Positions 4,759 through 10,453 of a DNA stretch of 10,453 nucleotides are shown one piece after another. Where the stretch lies: positions 1-10,453 of the forward strand of contig JAHHRJ010000059.1 in NCBI GenBank assembly GCA_020025885.1, in the 5' to 3' direction. The position numbers and the translations under genes were made by a program. Under the pieces are notes generated by a model. That model searched no databases, was not told where the DNA came from, and saw nothing but the letters and a program-made list of their open reading frames with translations. The stretch is from Butyricicoccus sp. GTDB lineage: Bacteria; Bacillota; Clostridia; Oscillospirales; Butyricicoccaceae. Within the stretch, counting starts at the first letter, position 1. Each line of letters opens with the position of its first letter.

Positions 4759-6189
4759 TTAGAGCTTTGCAAGCTCTTCTGCGAGCAGCTTATTGATAAT
4801 CTGTGGGTTGCCCTGACCACGAGAAGCCTTCATGCACTGACCTACGAGGAAGCCTGTAACATTCTTGCCCGCCTTAAAGTCTGCAACCGCCTTGTCATTC
4901 TTTGCAAGCACGTCCTGCACAATGGACAGGATTGCACCCTCGTCAGATACCTGCTTGAGTCCCAGACGCTCTACGATCTGCTCTGCGGTCTCCTCAGTTT
5001 CAAACAGCTGAGTCAGAACCTTCTTACCAGCCGCGCCAGAGATGATGCCCTTGTCGATCAGTACGATCAGATCAACCAGTTTTTCTGCTGTCAGCTTGGT
5101 TTCTTCCAATGCTACGTTCTTGTCATTGAGGTACTTGGAGATATCGGACAGTATCCAGTTTGCTGCTGCCTTTGGCTTTACCTTGCCTGAAGCTGCCGCA
5201 GCGTCCAGCATGCTTGCCTTTGCGAAAGAATCCATCAGCTGACGTGCTTCCATTGCAGTCATGCCGTACTCGTTCAGATAACGCTCGTAACGTGTAATTG
5301 GCAGTTCTGGGATCTCGCTTTCGATCTTCCGCATCCAAGCATCATCGATTTCAACCGCGATGAGATCCGGATCTGGGAAGTAACGGTAATCCTGTGCATC
5401 TTCCTTGGTACGCATAACGGTGTTCTTAATCTTTACATCATCCCAACGGCGTGTTTCCTGCTGGATGGTACCGCCATGCTCAACCACATCGATCTGGCGT
5501 GCGATTTCGTAATCAATCGCACGGACTGCGCCAGAGAAGGTGTTAACATTCTTCATCTCAACACGTGTACCCAGCTCAGTTGTGCCCTCTGGACGAATGG
5601 AAACGTTGATGTCACAGCGGATGGAGCCTTCCTCCATCTTACAGTCACAGATATCCAGATAAGACAGGGTCGTCTTAATCATCTCCAAAAATTCCTTTGC
5701 TTCTGCGGAGGAATGGAGGTCCGGACGGGTTACCATCTCAATCAGCGGTACACCACAGCGGTTAAAGTCAACCACAGTGCCGTCGATCTCATCATGGAGC
5801 AGCTTGCCTGCGTCTTCCTCAAAGTGGATACGCTCCAGACGGCAAGACTTCTTCTCGCCATCTACATAGAAGAACACCTCACCATTTTCGCAGATCGGCA
5901 CATCAAACTGTGAGATTTGGTATGCCTTTGGCAGGTCAGGATAAAAATAATTCTTGCGGTCGGACTTGCACAGACGGTTTACCGTACAACCAGTCGCGAG
6001 CCCCATTTTCGCCGCATAGTGTACGACCTCACGGTTCAGGACCGGAAGCGCACCCGGCATGCCCGTACAAACCGGGCAGGTGTGTGTATTGATTGGCGCA
6101 CCGAATCCAGCCCCGCACGCACAAAAAATCTTGCTCTTGGTGGACAGCTCTGCGTGCACCTCAAGACCGATGACAGCTTCGTATTTCAT
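4759..6189 (-). CDS. gatB: Asp/Glu-tRNA amidotransferase subunit B
   Basis: GatB is the tRNA-binding and kinase subunit of GatCAB. It phosphorylates the misacylated Glu-tRNAGln or Asp-tRNAAsn with ATP and transfers ammonia delivered from GatA. At 476 aa the length is normal. The N-terminal cradle domain begins YEAVIGLEVHAEL and contains the zinc-type cysteines CAC (C23, C25) and CPVC (C38, C41). The family signature DRKNYFYPDLPKAYQISQ is at about 77-94. The C-terminal GatB/YqeY helical domain runs from about 325 to the end and closes with the conserved G-x-x-x-GQ-x-MK and GNPQIINKLL stretches. Its ribosome site GAGAGGAG (6207-6200) follows the gatA stop, with 18 bases between the two genes. 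A working GatCAB implies an indirect route to Gln-tRNAGln and/or Asn-tRNAAsn. Confidence 0.97.
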   Translation of the reverse strand: MKYEAVIGLEVHAELSTKSKIFCACGAGFGAPINTHTCPVCTGMPGALPVLNREVVHYAAKMGLATGCTVNRLCKSDRKNYFYPDLPKAYQISQFDVPICENGEVFFYVDGEKKSCRLERIHFEEDAGKLLHDEIDGTVVDFNRCGVPLIEMVTRPDLHSSAEAKEFLEMIKTTLSYLDICDCKMEEGSIRCDINVSIRPEGTTELGTRVEMKNVNTFSGAVRAIDYEIARQIDVVEHGGTIQQETRRWDDVKIKNTVMRTKEDAQDYRYFPDPDLIAVEIDDAWMRKIESEIPELPITRYERYLNEYGMTAMEARQLMDSFAKASMLDAAAASGKVKPKAAANWILSDISKYLNDKNVALEETKLTAEKLVDLIVLIDKGIISGAAGKKVLTQLFETEETAEQIVERLGLKQVSDEGAILSIVQDVLAKNDKAVADFKAGKNVTGFLVGQCMKASRGQGNPQIINKLLAEELAKL

Positions 6190-6207
6190 TCTGATGTCGC
6201 TCCTCTC

Positions 6208-7677
6208 TTACAGTGCCGCAATGATGTTCTTCAGACCAGAAGCCTGCTCAAATGCCAAACCTGCGTTGAGCAGTGTCTGCTCGCCAAATGGACGACCGAT
6301 GAGCTGCATGCCGATCGGCATCTTATTGCTATCAAAGCCGCAAGGCTGAACCAGACCGGGCAGACCTGCAATATTGATGCTGACCGTACAGATATCGCCT
6401 GCGTACATCTCAAGCGGGTCAGTGGTCTTTGCGCCAATCTCATATGCAGTGGTCGGTGCAACTGGTGTCAGGATCACATCGCACCTGTTGAATGCATTTG
6501 CAAACTCTTCCTTAATCTTGCGCTGTGCTGCGCGCGCCTTCTTGTAATATGCATCATAGTAACCAGAAGAAAGTACATAAGTGCCCAGCATAATGCGGCG
6601 CTGTACTTCCTCACCAAAGCCCTCAGAACGGGACTTTACATACAGATCAACGAGGTCATCGCCTGCATTCGGGGTACGATAGCCATACTTTACGCCGTCA
6701 AAACGTGCGAGGTTAGAAGATGCCTCAGCTGAGGACAGGATATAGTAGATCGGCAGTGCATAGTCCGCGAGCGGCAGAGAAATCTCAAACACTTCTGCGC
6801 CCATTGCCTTATACTGGTCAGCAGCCGCCAGAACAGACTTCTTAACTTCGTCAGAAATACCGTCGCCAAAGTATTCCTTGGGCAGACCAACCTTGAGCCC
6901 CTTCATATCTGGGTTCAGGTTTGCACGTACAGAACCCTCAAATGGGGTCTTAACAGAAGTAGAGTCATGTGCCGGATCATAGCCTGTAATGGCATCGAGC
7001 AACATTGCAGTATCCTCAACCGAGCGACCGAACGGACCAATCTGGTCAAGAGAAGATGCGAACGCAATCAGACCATAACGAGAAACCGTACCATAGGTCG
7101 GCTTCAGACCAACAACACCGCAGAAAGACGCTGGCTGACGGATAGAACCGCCGGTATCTGACCCCAGAGACAGCGGTACTTCGCCTGCTGCAACAACTGC
7201 CGCAGAACCGCCGGAAGAACCACCCGGTACGCGAGACAGATCATGTGGGTTGTGGGTCAGCTTCATCGCAGAGTTTTCACAGGAAGAACCCATTGCAAAC
7301 TCGTCCATATTTACCTTACCGGTTACAACTGCATCCTGTGCGAGCAGCTTGTCTACAACGGTTGCGTTGTATGGTGGGTTAAAGTTGTGCAGCATCTTGG
7401 ATGCACAAGTTGTCAGGGTACCCTTGGTGCAGATGTTATCCTTTACTGCAACCGGAATACCAGCCAGTGCAGACAGACTCTCCCCTGCTGCACGTTTTGC
7501 GTCAACCGCGCCAGCCTGTGCCAAAGCAGCCTCTTCGGTGACGGTGATATATGCGCCAACCTTTTCGTCAACTGACTTGGTGCGTGCCAGAACGTCCTGT
7601 GTCAGTTCAACGGCACTAATTTCTTTTTTTGCAAGCAGGTCAGAAAGCTCTGACGCTGTTTTCTTAAACAATTCCAT
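6208..7677 (-). CDS. gatA: Asp/Glu-tRNA amidotransferase subunit A (amidase)
   Basis: GatA hydrolyses glutamine to release the ammonia used by GatB. It belongs to the amidase-signature family with a Ser-cisSer-Lys triad. Counting from the ATG at 7677, the triad falls at K79 (in GIPVAVKDN), S154 (GGSSGGS) and S178 (SDTGGS). This matches the numbering I recall for Staphylococcus aureus GatA and supports this start, giving 489 aa. The GTG at 7686 would place the start codon inside the ribosome site AAGAGGTGG (7691-7683). The glycine/serine signature at about 152-170 and the C-terminal PIGMQLIGRPFGE stretch are intact. The gap to gatC is 12 bases and the ribosome site overlaps the gatC stop, so production of the A and C subunits is coupled. 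Confidence 0.97.
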   Translation of the reverse strand: MELFKKTASELSDLLAKKEISAVELTQDVLARTKSVDEKVGAYITVTEEAALAQAGAVDAKRAAGESLSALAGIPVAVKDNICTKGTLTTCASKMLHNFNPPYNATVVDKLLAQDAVVTGKVNMDEFAMGSSCENSAMKLTHNPHDLSRVPGGSSGGSAAVVAAGEVPLSLGSDTGGSIRQPASFCGVVGLKPTYGTVSRYGLIAFASSLDQIGPFGRSVEDTAMLLDAITGYDPAHDSTSVKTPFEGSVRANLNPDMKGLKVGLPKEYFGDGISDEVKKSVLAAADQYKAMGAEVFEISLPLADYALPIYYILSSAEASSNLARFDGVKYGYRTPNAGDDLVDLYVKSRSEGFGEEVQRRIMLGTYVLSSGYYDAYYKKARAAQRKIKEEFANAFNRCDVILTPVAPTTAYEIGAKTTDPLEMYAGDICTVSINIAGLPGLVQPCGFDSNKMPIGMQLIGRPFGEQTLLNAGLAFEQASGLKNIIAAL

Positions 7678-7682
7678 GCTGT

Positions 7683-7691
7683 CCACCTCTT
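7683..7691 (-). promoter_or_regulatory. Ribosome binding site of gatA
   Basis: AAGAGGTGG overlaps the gatC stop (7692-7690). Its AGAGG core is 8 bases before the ATG at 7677. The GTG at 7686 lies within the site, which excludes it as the main start. Confidence 0.75.
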
Positions 7692-7977
7692 ATTCCACAA
7701 CTCTCGGTACAGCCACGCCACCCGCCTGAAAGTCGGGTGCATTCGGCTCGATCAGATCTTCTGGGGTGTACTCCTGTACCACCACATCCTCGCGCAGTGC
7801 ATTCTTGCGCTCGGTGTTGATGACATCGGTGATATCGCCCAGATCGAGCTGTTGCAGCTTGTCCACCATGCCAACGATATTCTGCATATCGTCTGCCAGA
7901 TGGTCAAAGTGCTCGCCGCTCATATCCAGCCGCGCCAGCGCGGCAATATGTTCCATTTCCTGTCTGGTGATTGCCAT
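7690..7977 (-). CDS. gatC: Asp/Glu-tRNA amidotransferase subunit C
   Basis: GatC is the small belt-like subunit that wraps around GatA and GatB and stabilises the complex. From the ATG at 7977 it is 95 aa, the usual length, beginning MAITRQEMEHIAALARLDM. The helical N-terminus is followed by an extended acidic C-terminal half, with the family feature LREDVV in the middle and APDFQAGGVAVPRVVE at the end, where the family usually reads 'P...F.VP.V..'. The frame extends upstream to a TTG at 8007, but the ribosome site GGAGG (7992-7988) lies inside that extension, 10 bases before the ATG, so the longer form is unlikely. It lies 38 bases after ligA with no terminator between. Confidence 0.95.
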   Translation of the reverse strand: MAITRQEMEHIAALARLDMSGEHFDHLADDMQNIVGMVDKLQQLDLGDITDVINTERKNALREDVVVQEYTPEDLIEPNAPDFQAGGVAVPRVVE

Positions 7978-7987
7978 GACTTGTTGT

Positions 7988-7992
7988 CCTCC
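7988..7992 (-). promoter_or_regulatory. Ribosome binding site of gatC
   Basis: GGAGG lies 10 bases before the ATG at 7977, inside the possible TTG-initiated extension. It decides the start of the 95-aa GatC. Confidence 0.7.
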
Positions 7993-8015
7993 TATATTTG
8001 AAATCAAATAAGATT

Positions 8016-9989
8016 TTATAGCCCAATCATGCGGGCAAACTCCTGCTCGTTCACCACAGGAATGCCCAGCTCTTCTGCCTTTTTGAGCTTCGAGCCTGCA
8101 TTCTCTCCGGCAACCACAAGGCTGGTTTTTTTAGAAACCGAGCCAGATGCCTTGCCGCCCAGCGATTCGATCAGGTCGTTAATCTCCTTACGAGAAAAAC
8201 GGGTCAAAGACCCTGTTGCTACAATCGTCTGTCCTGCCAGCTGATCACCCTTTGCGGTTTGTTCTCCGGTAAAGTTCACACCAGCCGCACGCAGTGCTTC
8301 AATCAGATGCTTAGACTGCTCTTGTGTGCGCCAAACCGCAATGCTCTCTGCGGTCGTCTGTCCAATGTCACGGATTTCCGTGAGTTCTTCAATCGGTGCT
8401 TCCAGCAGTGCATCCAGCGTACCAAAGCGACCCGCCAAGATCTTTCCTGCCTTTTGCCCGACATGACGAATGCCAAACGCAAACAGCAAGCGGGACAGAT
8501 CCCGTGCTTTGCTCTGTGCAATGCTTGCAACCAGATTTTCCGCAGACTTCTTTCCCATGCGCTCGAGCGGTTCGATCTGCTGAACTTCCAGTTGATAGAG
8601 ATCCGCTGCCGATTTCACAAGCCTCGCCCCGATCAGCATTTTGAGCACACCTTCGCCGCAGCCGTCGATATCCATGGCATCGCGGGAAGCAAAGTGCATC
8701 AGATTGCGCAGCAGCTGTGCGGGGCACTCTGCACCTGTGCAGCGAATCGCCGCTTCGTCCGGCTCTTCATAGACTGGCGCACCGCATACCGGACAGGTTT
8801 CCGGCATTTGGTAAGCCTGTGCCTCTGCTGGACGCTTGTCCAAATTGACGCCAATAATCTCCGGAATAATTTCGCCCGCCTTGCGCACGCGCACGGTATC
8901 TCCCACGCGCACATCCAACTCTCGAATGAAATCACGGTTGTGCAGCGTCGCACGGGATACGGTCGTACCAGCAAGCCGCACGGGCTCCAGTACTGCATTT
9001 GGTGTGAGCACACCTGTTCTGCCGACCGAAATGATAATATCTGTGAGCAGGGTTTCCTTAATCTCTGGTGGGTATTTATATGCCGCCGCCCATTTTGGGA
9101 ACTTCGAGGTCGATCCCAATTGCGCACGTTGTGCAAAGTCATTGACCTTGACCACCGCACCATCGATATCAAAATCCAACGTACCGCGTGTCTCGCCCAT
9201 GCGCTCGATCTCTGCCTGTACTGCCGCAGCATCCGTAAAGACTGAATAACACGGACTGACTGGAAAACCTAACTTCTTCAGATAATCCAGTGATTGGGTA
9301 TGGCTCGTAAATTCCAGTTCATCGCTGTTCTGGATATTAAAGCAGAAGATGGAGAGTCTGCGCTCTGCCGTGATCTTGCTGTCCAGCTGACGCAAAGAAC
9401 CTGCCGCCGCATTGCGCGGATTTGCCAAAAGCGGCTGTTCATTCAGCTCACGCTCAGCATTGAGTTCTTCAAAGACGGTACGCGGCATATAAACTTCACC
9501 ACGTACAACAAGATGTGGCGGTGCATCTTGCAGCACGTTTGGAATATCTGAAATGGTTCGGAGATTTTCAGTCACATCCTCACCCACTTGACCATCTCCG
9601 CGGGTCGCACCGCGTACAAAAACGCCGTCGATATACTCAAGTGCAACCGAAAGTCCGTCGATTTTATATTCTACGACATACGCTGCTTTATTGACCACGT
9701 TTTCCACGCGCTCATAGAAATCTGCCAGTTCGTCAAAGGAGAATACATCCTGCAAACTTTCCAACGGATACGCATGTGTGACCTTGGAAAACTTTTCGCT
9801 TGCCACACCGCCGACACGTTGGGTTGGGGAATTTGCATCTGCAAATTCAGGGTGTGCAGCCTCTAGGGCACGCAGCTTGCGCTGCATCATGTCATACTCA
9901 TAGTCAGAGATCTCAGGTGCATCCTCATCATAATACTTTTTATTGTGATACTGCAATTGTTCTCGCAGCAATCGGATTTCCTCGTCCAT
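8016..9989 (-). CDS. ligA: NAD-dependent DNA ligase LigA
   Basis: LigA seals nicks in duplex DNA during replication and repair, using NAD+ to adenylate itself. From the ATG at 9989 the protein is 657 aa, a normal length. The Ia NAD-binding domain is at about 1-65 (YYDEDAPEISDYEYD). The nucleotidyltransferase core has the adenylated lysine K109 in KIDG. The OB fold follows from about 310 (SVGRTGVLTP). The zinc finger has cysteines 399, 402, 417 and 422, and helix-hairpin-helix repeats lie at about 435-560. A C-terminal BRCT domain (about 580-657) begins with the LAGQTIVATGSL stretch. The ribosome site AAAGGAG (10001-9995) is 5 bases before the ATG. A TTG at 10013 would put this site inside the gene and is rejected. 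It is the first gene of the ligA-gatCAB unit; pcrA, its common partner in Bacillus, is not upstream here. Confidence 0.97.
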   Translation of the reverse strand: MDEEIRLLREQLQYHNKKYYDEDAPEISDYEYDMMQRKLRALEAAHPEFADANSPTQRVGGVASEKFSKVTHAYPLESLQDVFSFDELADFYERVENVVNKAAYVVEYKIDGLSVALEYIDGVFVRGATRGDGQVGEDVTENLRTISDIPNVLQDAPPHLVVRGEVYMPRTVFEELNAERELNEQPLLANPRNAAAGSLRQLDSKITAERRLSIFCFNIQNSDELEFTSHTQSLDYLKKLGFPVSPCYSVFTDAAAVQAEIERMGETRGTLDFDIDGAVVKVNDFAQRAQLGSTSKFPKWAAAYKYPPEIKETLLTDIIISVGRTGVLTPNAVLEPVRLAGTTVSRATLHNRDFIRELDVRVGDTVRVRKAGEIIPEIIGVNLDKRPAEAQAYQMPETCPVCGAPVYEEPDEAAIRCTGAECPAQLLRNLMHFASRDAMDIDGCGEGVLKMLIGARLVKSAADLYQLEVQQIEPLERMGKKSAENLVASIAQSKARDLSRLLFAFGIRHVGQKAGKILAGRFGTLDALLEAPIEELTEIRDIGQTTAESIAVWRTQEQSKHLIEALRAAGVNFTGEQTAKGDQLAGQTIVATGSLTRFSRKEINDLIESLGGKASGSVSKKTSLVVAGENAGSKLKKAEELGIPVVNEQEFARMIGL

Positions 9990-9994
9990 TCTGG

Positions 9995-10001
9995 CTCCTT
10001 T
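9995..10001 (-). promoter_or_regulatory. Ribosome binding site of ligA
   Basis: AAAGGAG lies 5 bases before the ATG at 9989. It follows directly on a small hairpin in the leader (10004-10023) and rules out the in-frame TTG at 10013. Confidence 0.75.
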
Positions 10002-10003
10002 CT

Positions 10004-10023
10004 GCACACCCAAAAGGCTGTGC
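10004..10023 (-). promoter_or_regulatory. Small hairpin in the ligA leader
   Basis: GCACAGCC-TTTT-GGGTGTGC folds into an 8-bp stem with one internal mismatch and a 4-base loop, ending 2 bases before the ribosome site. It could tune translation or protect the 5' end. It is too short to be a known riboswitch class. Confidence 0.35.
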
Positions 10024-10049
10024 GTATAGTAATCCCAGCATACTTTAGT

Positions 10050-10079
10050 ATTATATCATGTAACGCAGAACTAATACAA
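10050..10079 (-). promoter_or_regulatory. Promoter of the ligA-gatCAB unit, extended -10
   Basis: TATAAT (10055-10050) is preceded by TG one base upstream (TGA-TATAAT), giving an extended -10. A -35-like TTGTAT (10079-10074) lies 18 bp upstream. The start would be near 10043 with a leader of about 54 bases. This is the best vegetative promoter in front of ligA. Confidence 0.7.
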
Positions 10080-10122
10080 CACAAAATATTAAAAACCATT
10101 TAATTTTTATAATTATATGAGA

Positions 10123-10151
10123 AGAATACACAGTGAATGTGCAAATATCAA
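10123..10151 (-). promoter_or_regulatory. Possible distal promoter upstream of ligA
   Basis: TTGATA (10151-10146) and TATTCT (10128-10123) are spaced by 17 bp on the minus strand, matching consensus at 5 and 4 of 6. The region is A/T-rich, so a chance match is possible. The 11-bp repeats lie 18-50 bases further upstream, a position suited to an activator. Confidence 0.35.
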
Positions 10152-10168
10152 GCTCACAAAGGAGCAAG

Positions 10169-10201
10169 TTTGCAACTAATTTGTGACTAATGTGTAACTA
10201 A
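10169..10201. repeat. Three tandem 11-bp repeats upstream of ligA
   Basis: TTTGCAACTAA (10169-10179), TTTGTGACTAA (10180-10190) and TGTGTAACTAA (10191-10201) follow without gaps. All three share ACTAA at the end and a T-TG core. The period is close to one DNA helical turn, so proteins bound to each copy would face the same side. The minus-strand form, TTAGTCACA in the middle copy, differs from a DnaA box (TTATCCACA) at two positions, and the other two copies are no closer. Confidence 0.6.
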
Positions 10202-10212
10202 CACTATACTAT

Positions 10213-10251
10213 TGTGCAAAATAACAGGGTGTCCATGATGGTCACCCTGTT
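10213..10251 (-). terminator. Terminator of the gene entering from the right
   Basis: A 9-bp stem AACAGGGTG/CACCCTGTT (10251-10243 with 10231-10223), one internal mismatch and an inner CCAT/ATGG stem form a strong hairpin. It is followed on the minus strand by TATTTTGC. It begins 15 bases after the stop codon at 10267. The T tract is short. Confidence 0.75.
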
Positions 10252-10266
10252 CCTCGCTGATTGCTT

Positions 10267-10453
10267 TTAAATCGCCTTGATTGCCTCCGGCAGCTTCTCG
10301 ATTTTCCCGCCGCACAGCCGATCCAGATAGACCATTGTCTGCAAGCTGGATTCCTGTACAGCGATCTCACCCTTGGCGTCCACCTTGACTATATCCGCAG
10401 CGATCAGCCGGCGGAAAGTCCCCTGCGCCCATTCGGGCATTTCAGTTGTATGC
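10267..10453 (-). CDS. 3' end of an unidentified gene, C-terminal part only
   Basis: The minus-strand frame stays open from the window edge to TAA (10269-10267), giving 61 C-terminal residues. They start with HTTEMPEWAQGTFRRL, continue with IVKVDAKGEIAV, and end with SSLQTMVYLDRL and a short basic tail. An 'MPEWA...L...G.L...L....DRL' pattern is one I associate with C-terminal segments of clostridial phage structural proteins and cell-wall hydrolases; this is recall, not a search. The only internal ATG, four codons in, has no ribosome site, so the fragment is better read as the end of a larger gene than as a separate small one. A hairpin terminator follows, separating it from ligA. Its codons are slightly more G/C-rich than the adjoining intergenic DNA, as expected for coding sequence. 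Confidence 0.65.
   Translation of the reverse strand, partial: HTTEMPEWAQGTFRRLIAADIVKVDAKGEIAVQESSLQTMVYLDRLCGGKIEKLPEAIKAI

Larger units (their letters stand above)
10014..10266. other. Intergenic region upstream of ligA
   Basis: These 253 bases hold the terminator of the right-edge gene, the 11-bp repeats and the ligA promoter(s) and leader. The centre (about 10080-10120) is nearly pure A/T. A 20-codon plus-strand frame starting at about 10117 has no ribosome site and is not called. No known riboswitch or RNA gene is recognisable. Confidence 0.6.

Noticed and set aside
5917..6732. Plus-strand open frame (271 codons) opposite gatB and gatA
   Set aside because: It spans two real genes on the other strand and shows no family features.
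7678..7686. GTG start for gatA at 7686
   Set aside because: It falls inside the ribosome site; the ATG at 7677 gives the expected K79-S154-S178 numbering.
7978..8007. TTG-initiated extension of gatC
   Set aside because: The GGAGG site lies within it; the 95-aa form from 7977 has the normal family length.
8259..9245. Long plus-strand open frame (328 codons) opposite ligA
   Set aside because: It is antisense to a clearly functional LigA, has no recognisable domain, is rich in Cys, Arg and His as shadow frames are, and has no convincing ribosome site.
9990..10013. TTG-initiated extension of ligA
   Set aside because: It would encode the ribosome site as protein, and the ATG at 9989 is well placed.
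10117..10179. 20-codon plus-strand peptide
   Set aside because: It has no ribosome site, runs against the direction of every gene here, and sits in promoter DNA.
10169..10201. DnaA boxes or a replication origin upstream of ligA
   Set aside because: The best copy, TTAGTCACA, differs from the DnaA box, and no dnaA, dnaN or other origin genes are present.
10169..10201. CRISPR array
   Set aside because: The repeats are 11 bp, contiguous and without spacers; no cas genes are present.

Overview
The window looks like core chromosome of a low-to-middle G+C Firmicute of the class Clostridia, most likely a gut-type lineage near Oscillospiraceae/Butyricicoccaceae. The support is NAD-dependent LigA, a GatCAB amidotransferase operon, a YerC-type TrpR-like regulator, an ECF sigma/DUF4179 pair, strong AGGAGG-type ribosome sites and SigA-type promoters. 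The family-level placement is inference. Every gene lies on the minus strand, so transcription runs from high to low coordinates. No insertion sequence, transposase, CRISPR array or complete prophage is visible.

In order of transcription: (a) 10453-10267 is the 3' end of a gene entering from the right. Its C-terminal sequence resembles tails of clostridial phage or cell-wall proteins, and a hairpin terminator closes it. (b) A 250-base intergenic stretch (10014-10266) holds that terminator, three tandem 11-bp repeats and one or two promoters. (c) ligA-gatC-gatA-gatB and a 130-aa gene form an apparent operon (9989-4306). LigA seals DNA nicks. GatCAB converts Glu-tRNAGln and/or Asp-tRNAAsn to the amidated forms. 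The last gene encodes a solitary barrel resembling domain II of EF-Tu with no GTPase domain, and its function is unknown. (d) 4305-4042 is intergenic: three successive hairpins end the gat operon, then comes the promoter of the next unit. (e) An ECF sigma factor and its overlapping DUF4179 membrane protein (4041-2228) look like a sigma/anti-sigma envelope-signalling pair, closed by a clear terminator. (f) A second promoter, with a 17-bp palindrome in its spacer, drives a YerC-like regulator, a YqeM-like methyltransferase and hslO (Hsp33), packed with 0-6 bases between genes (2055-121). (g) A perfect consensus promoter (TTGACA, 17 bp, TATAAT) precedes a tRNA-Val(UAC) gene cut by the left edge.

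Most of the content is conserved housekeeping. From memory, Bacillus subtilis also keeps yerC, ligA and gatCAB in one neighbourhood, so (c) and (f) may be remnants of an old gene cluster, with the sigma/DUF4179 unit sitting between them. I do not see a clearly new multi-gene system. The items most worth a second look are the lone EF-Tu domain II-like protein at the end of the gat operon, the 11-bp repeats upstream of ligA, and the palindrome inside the yerC promoter.
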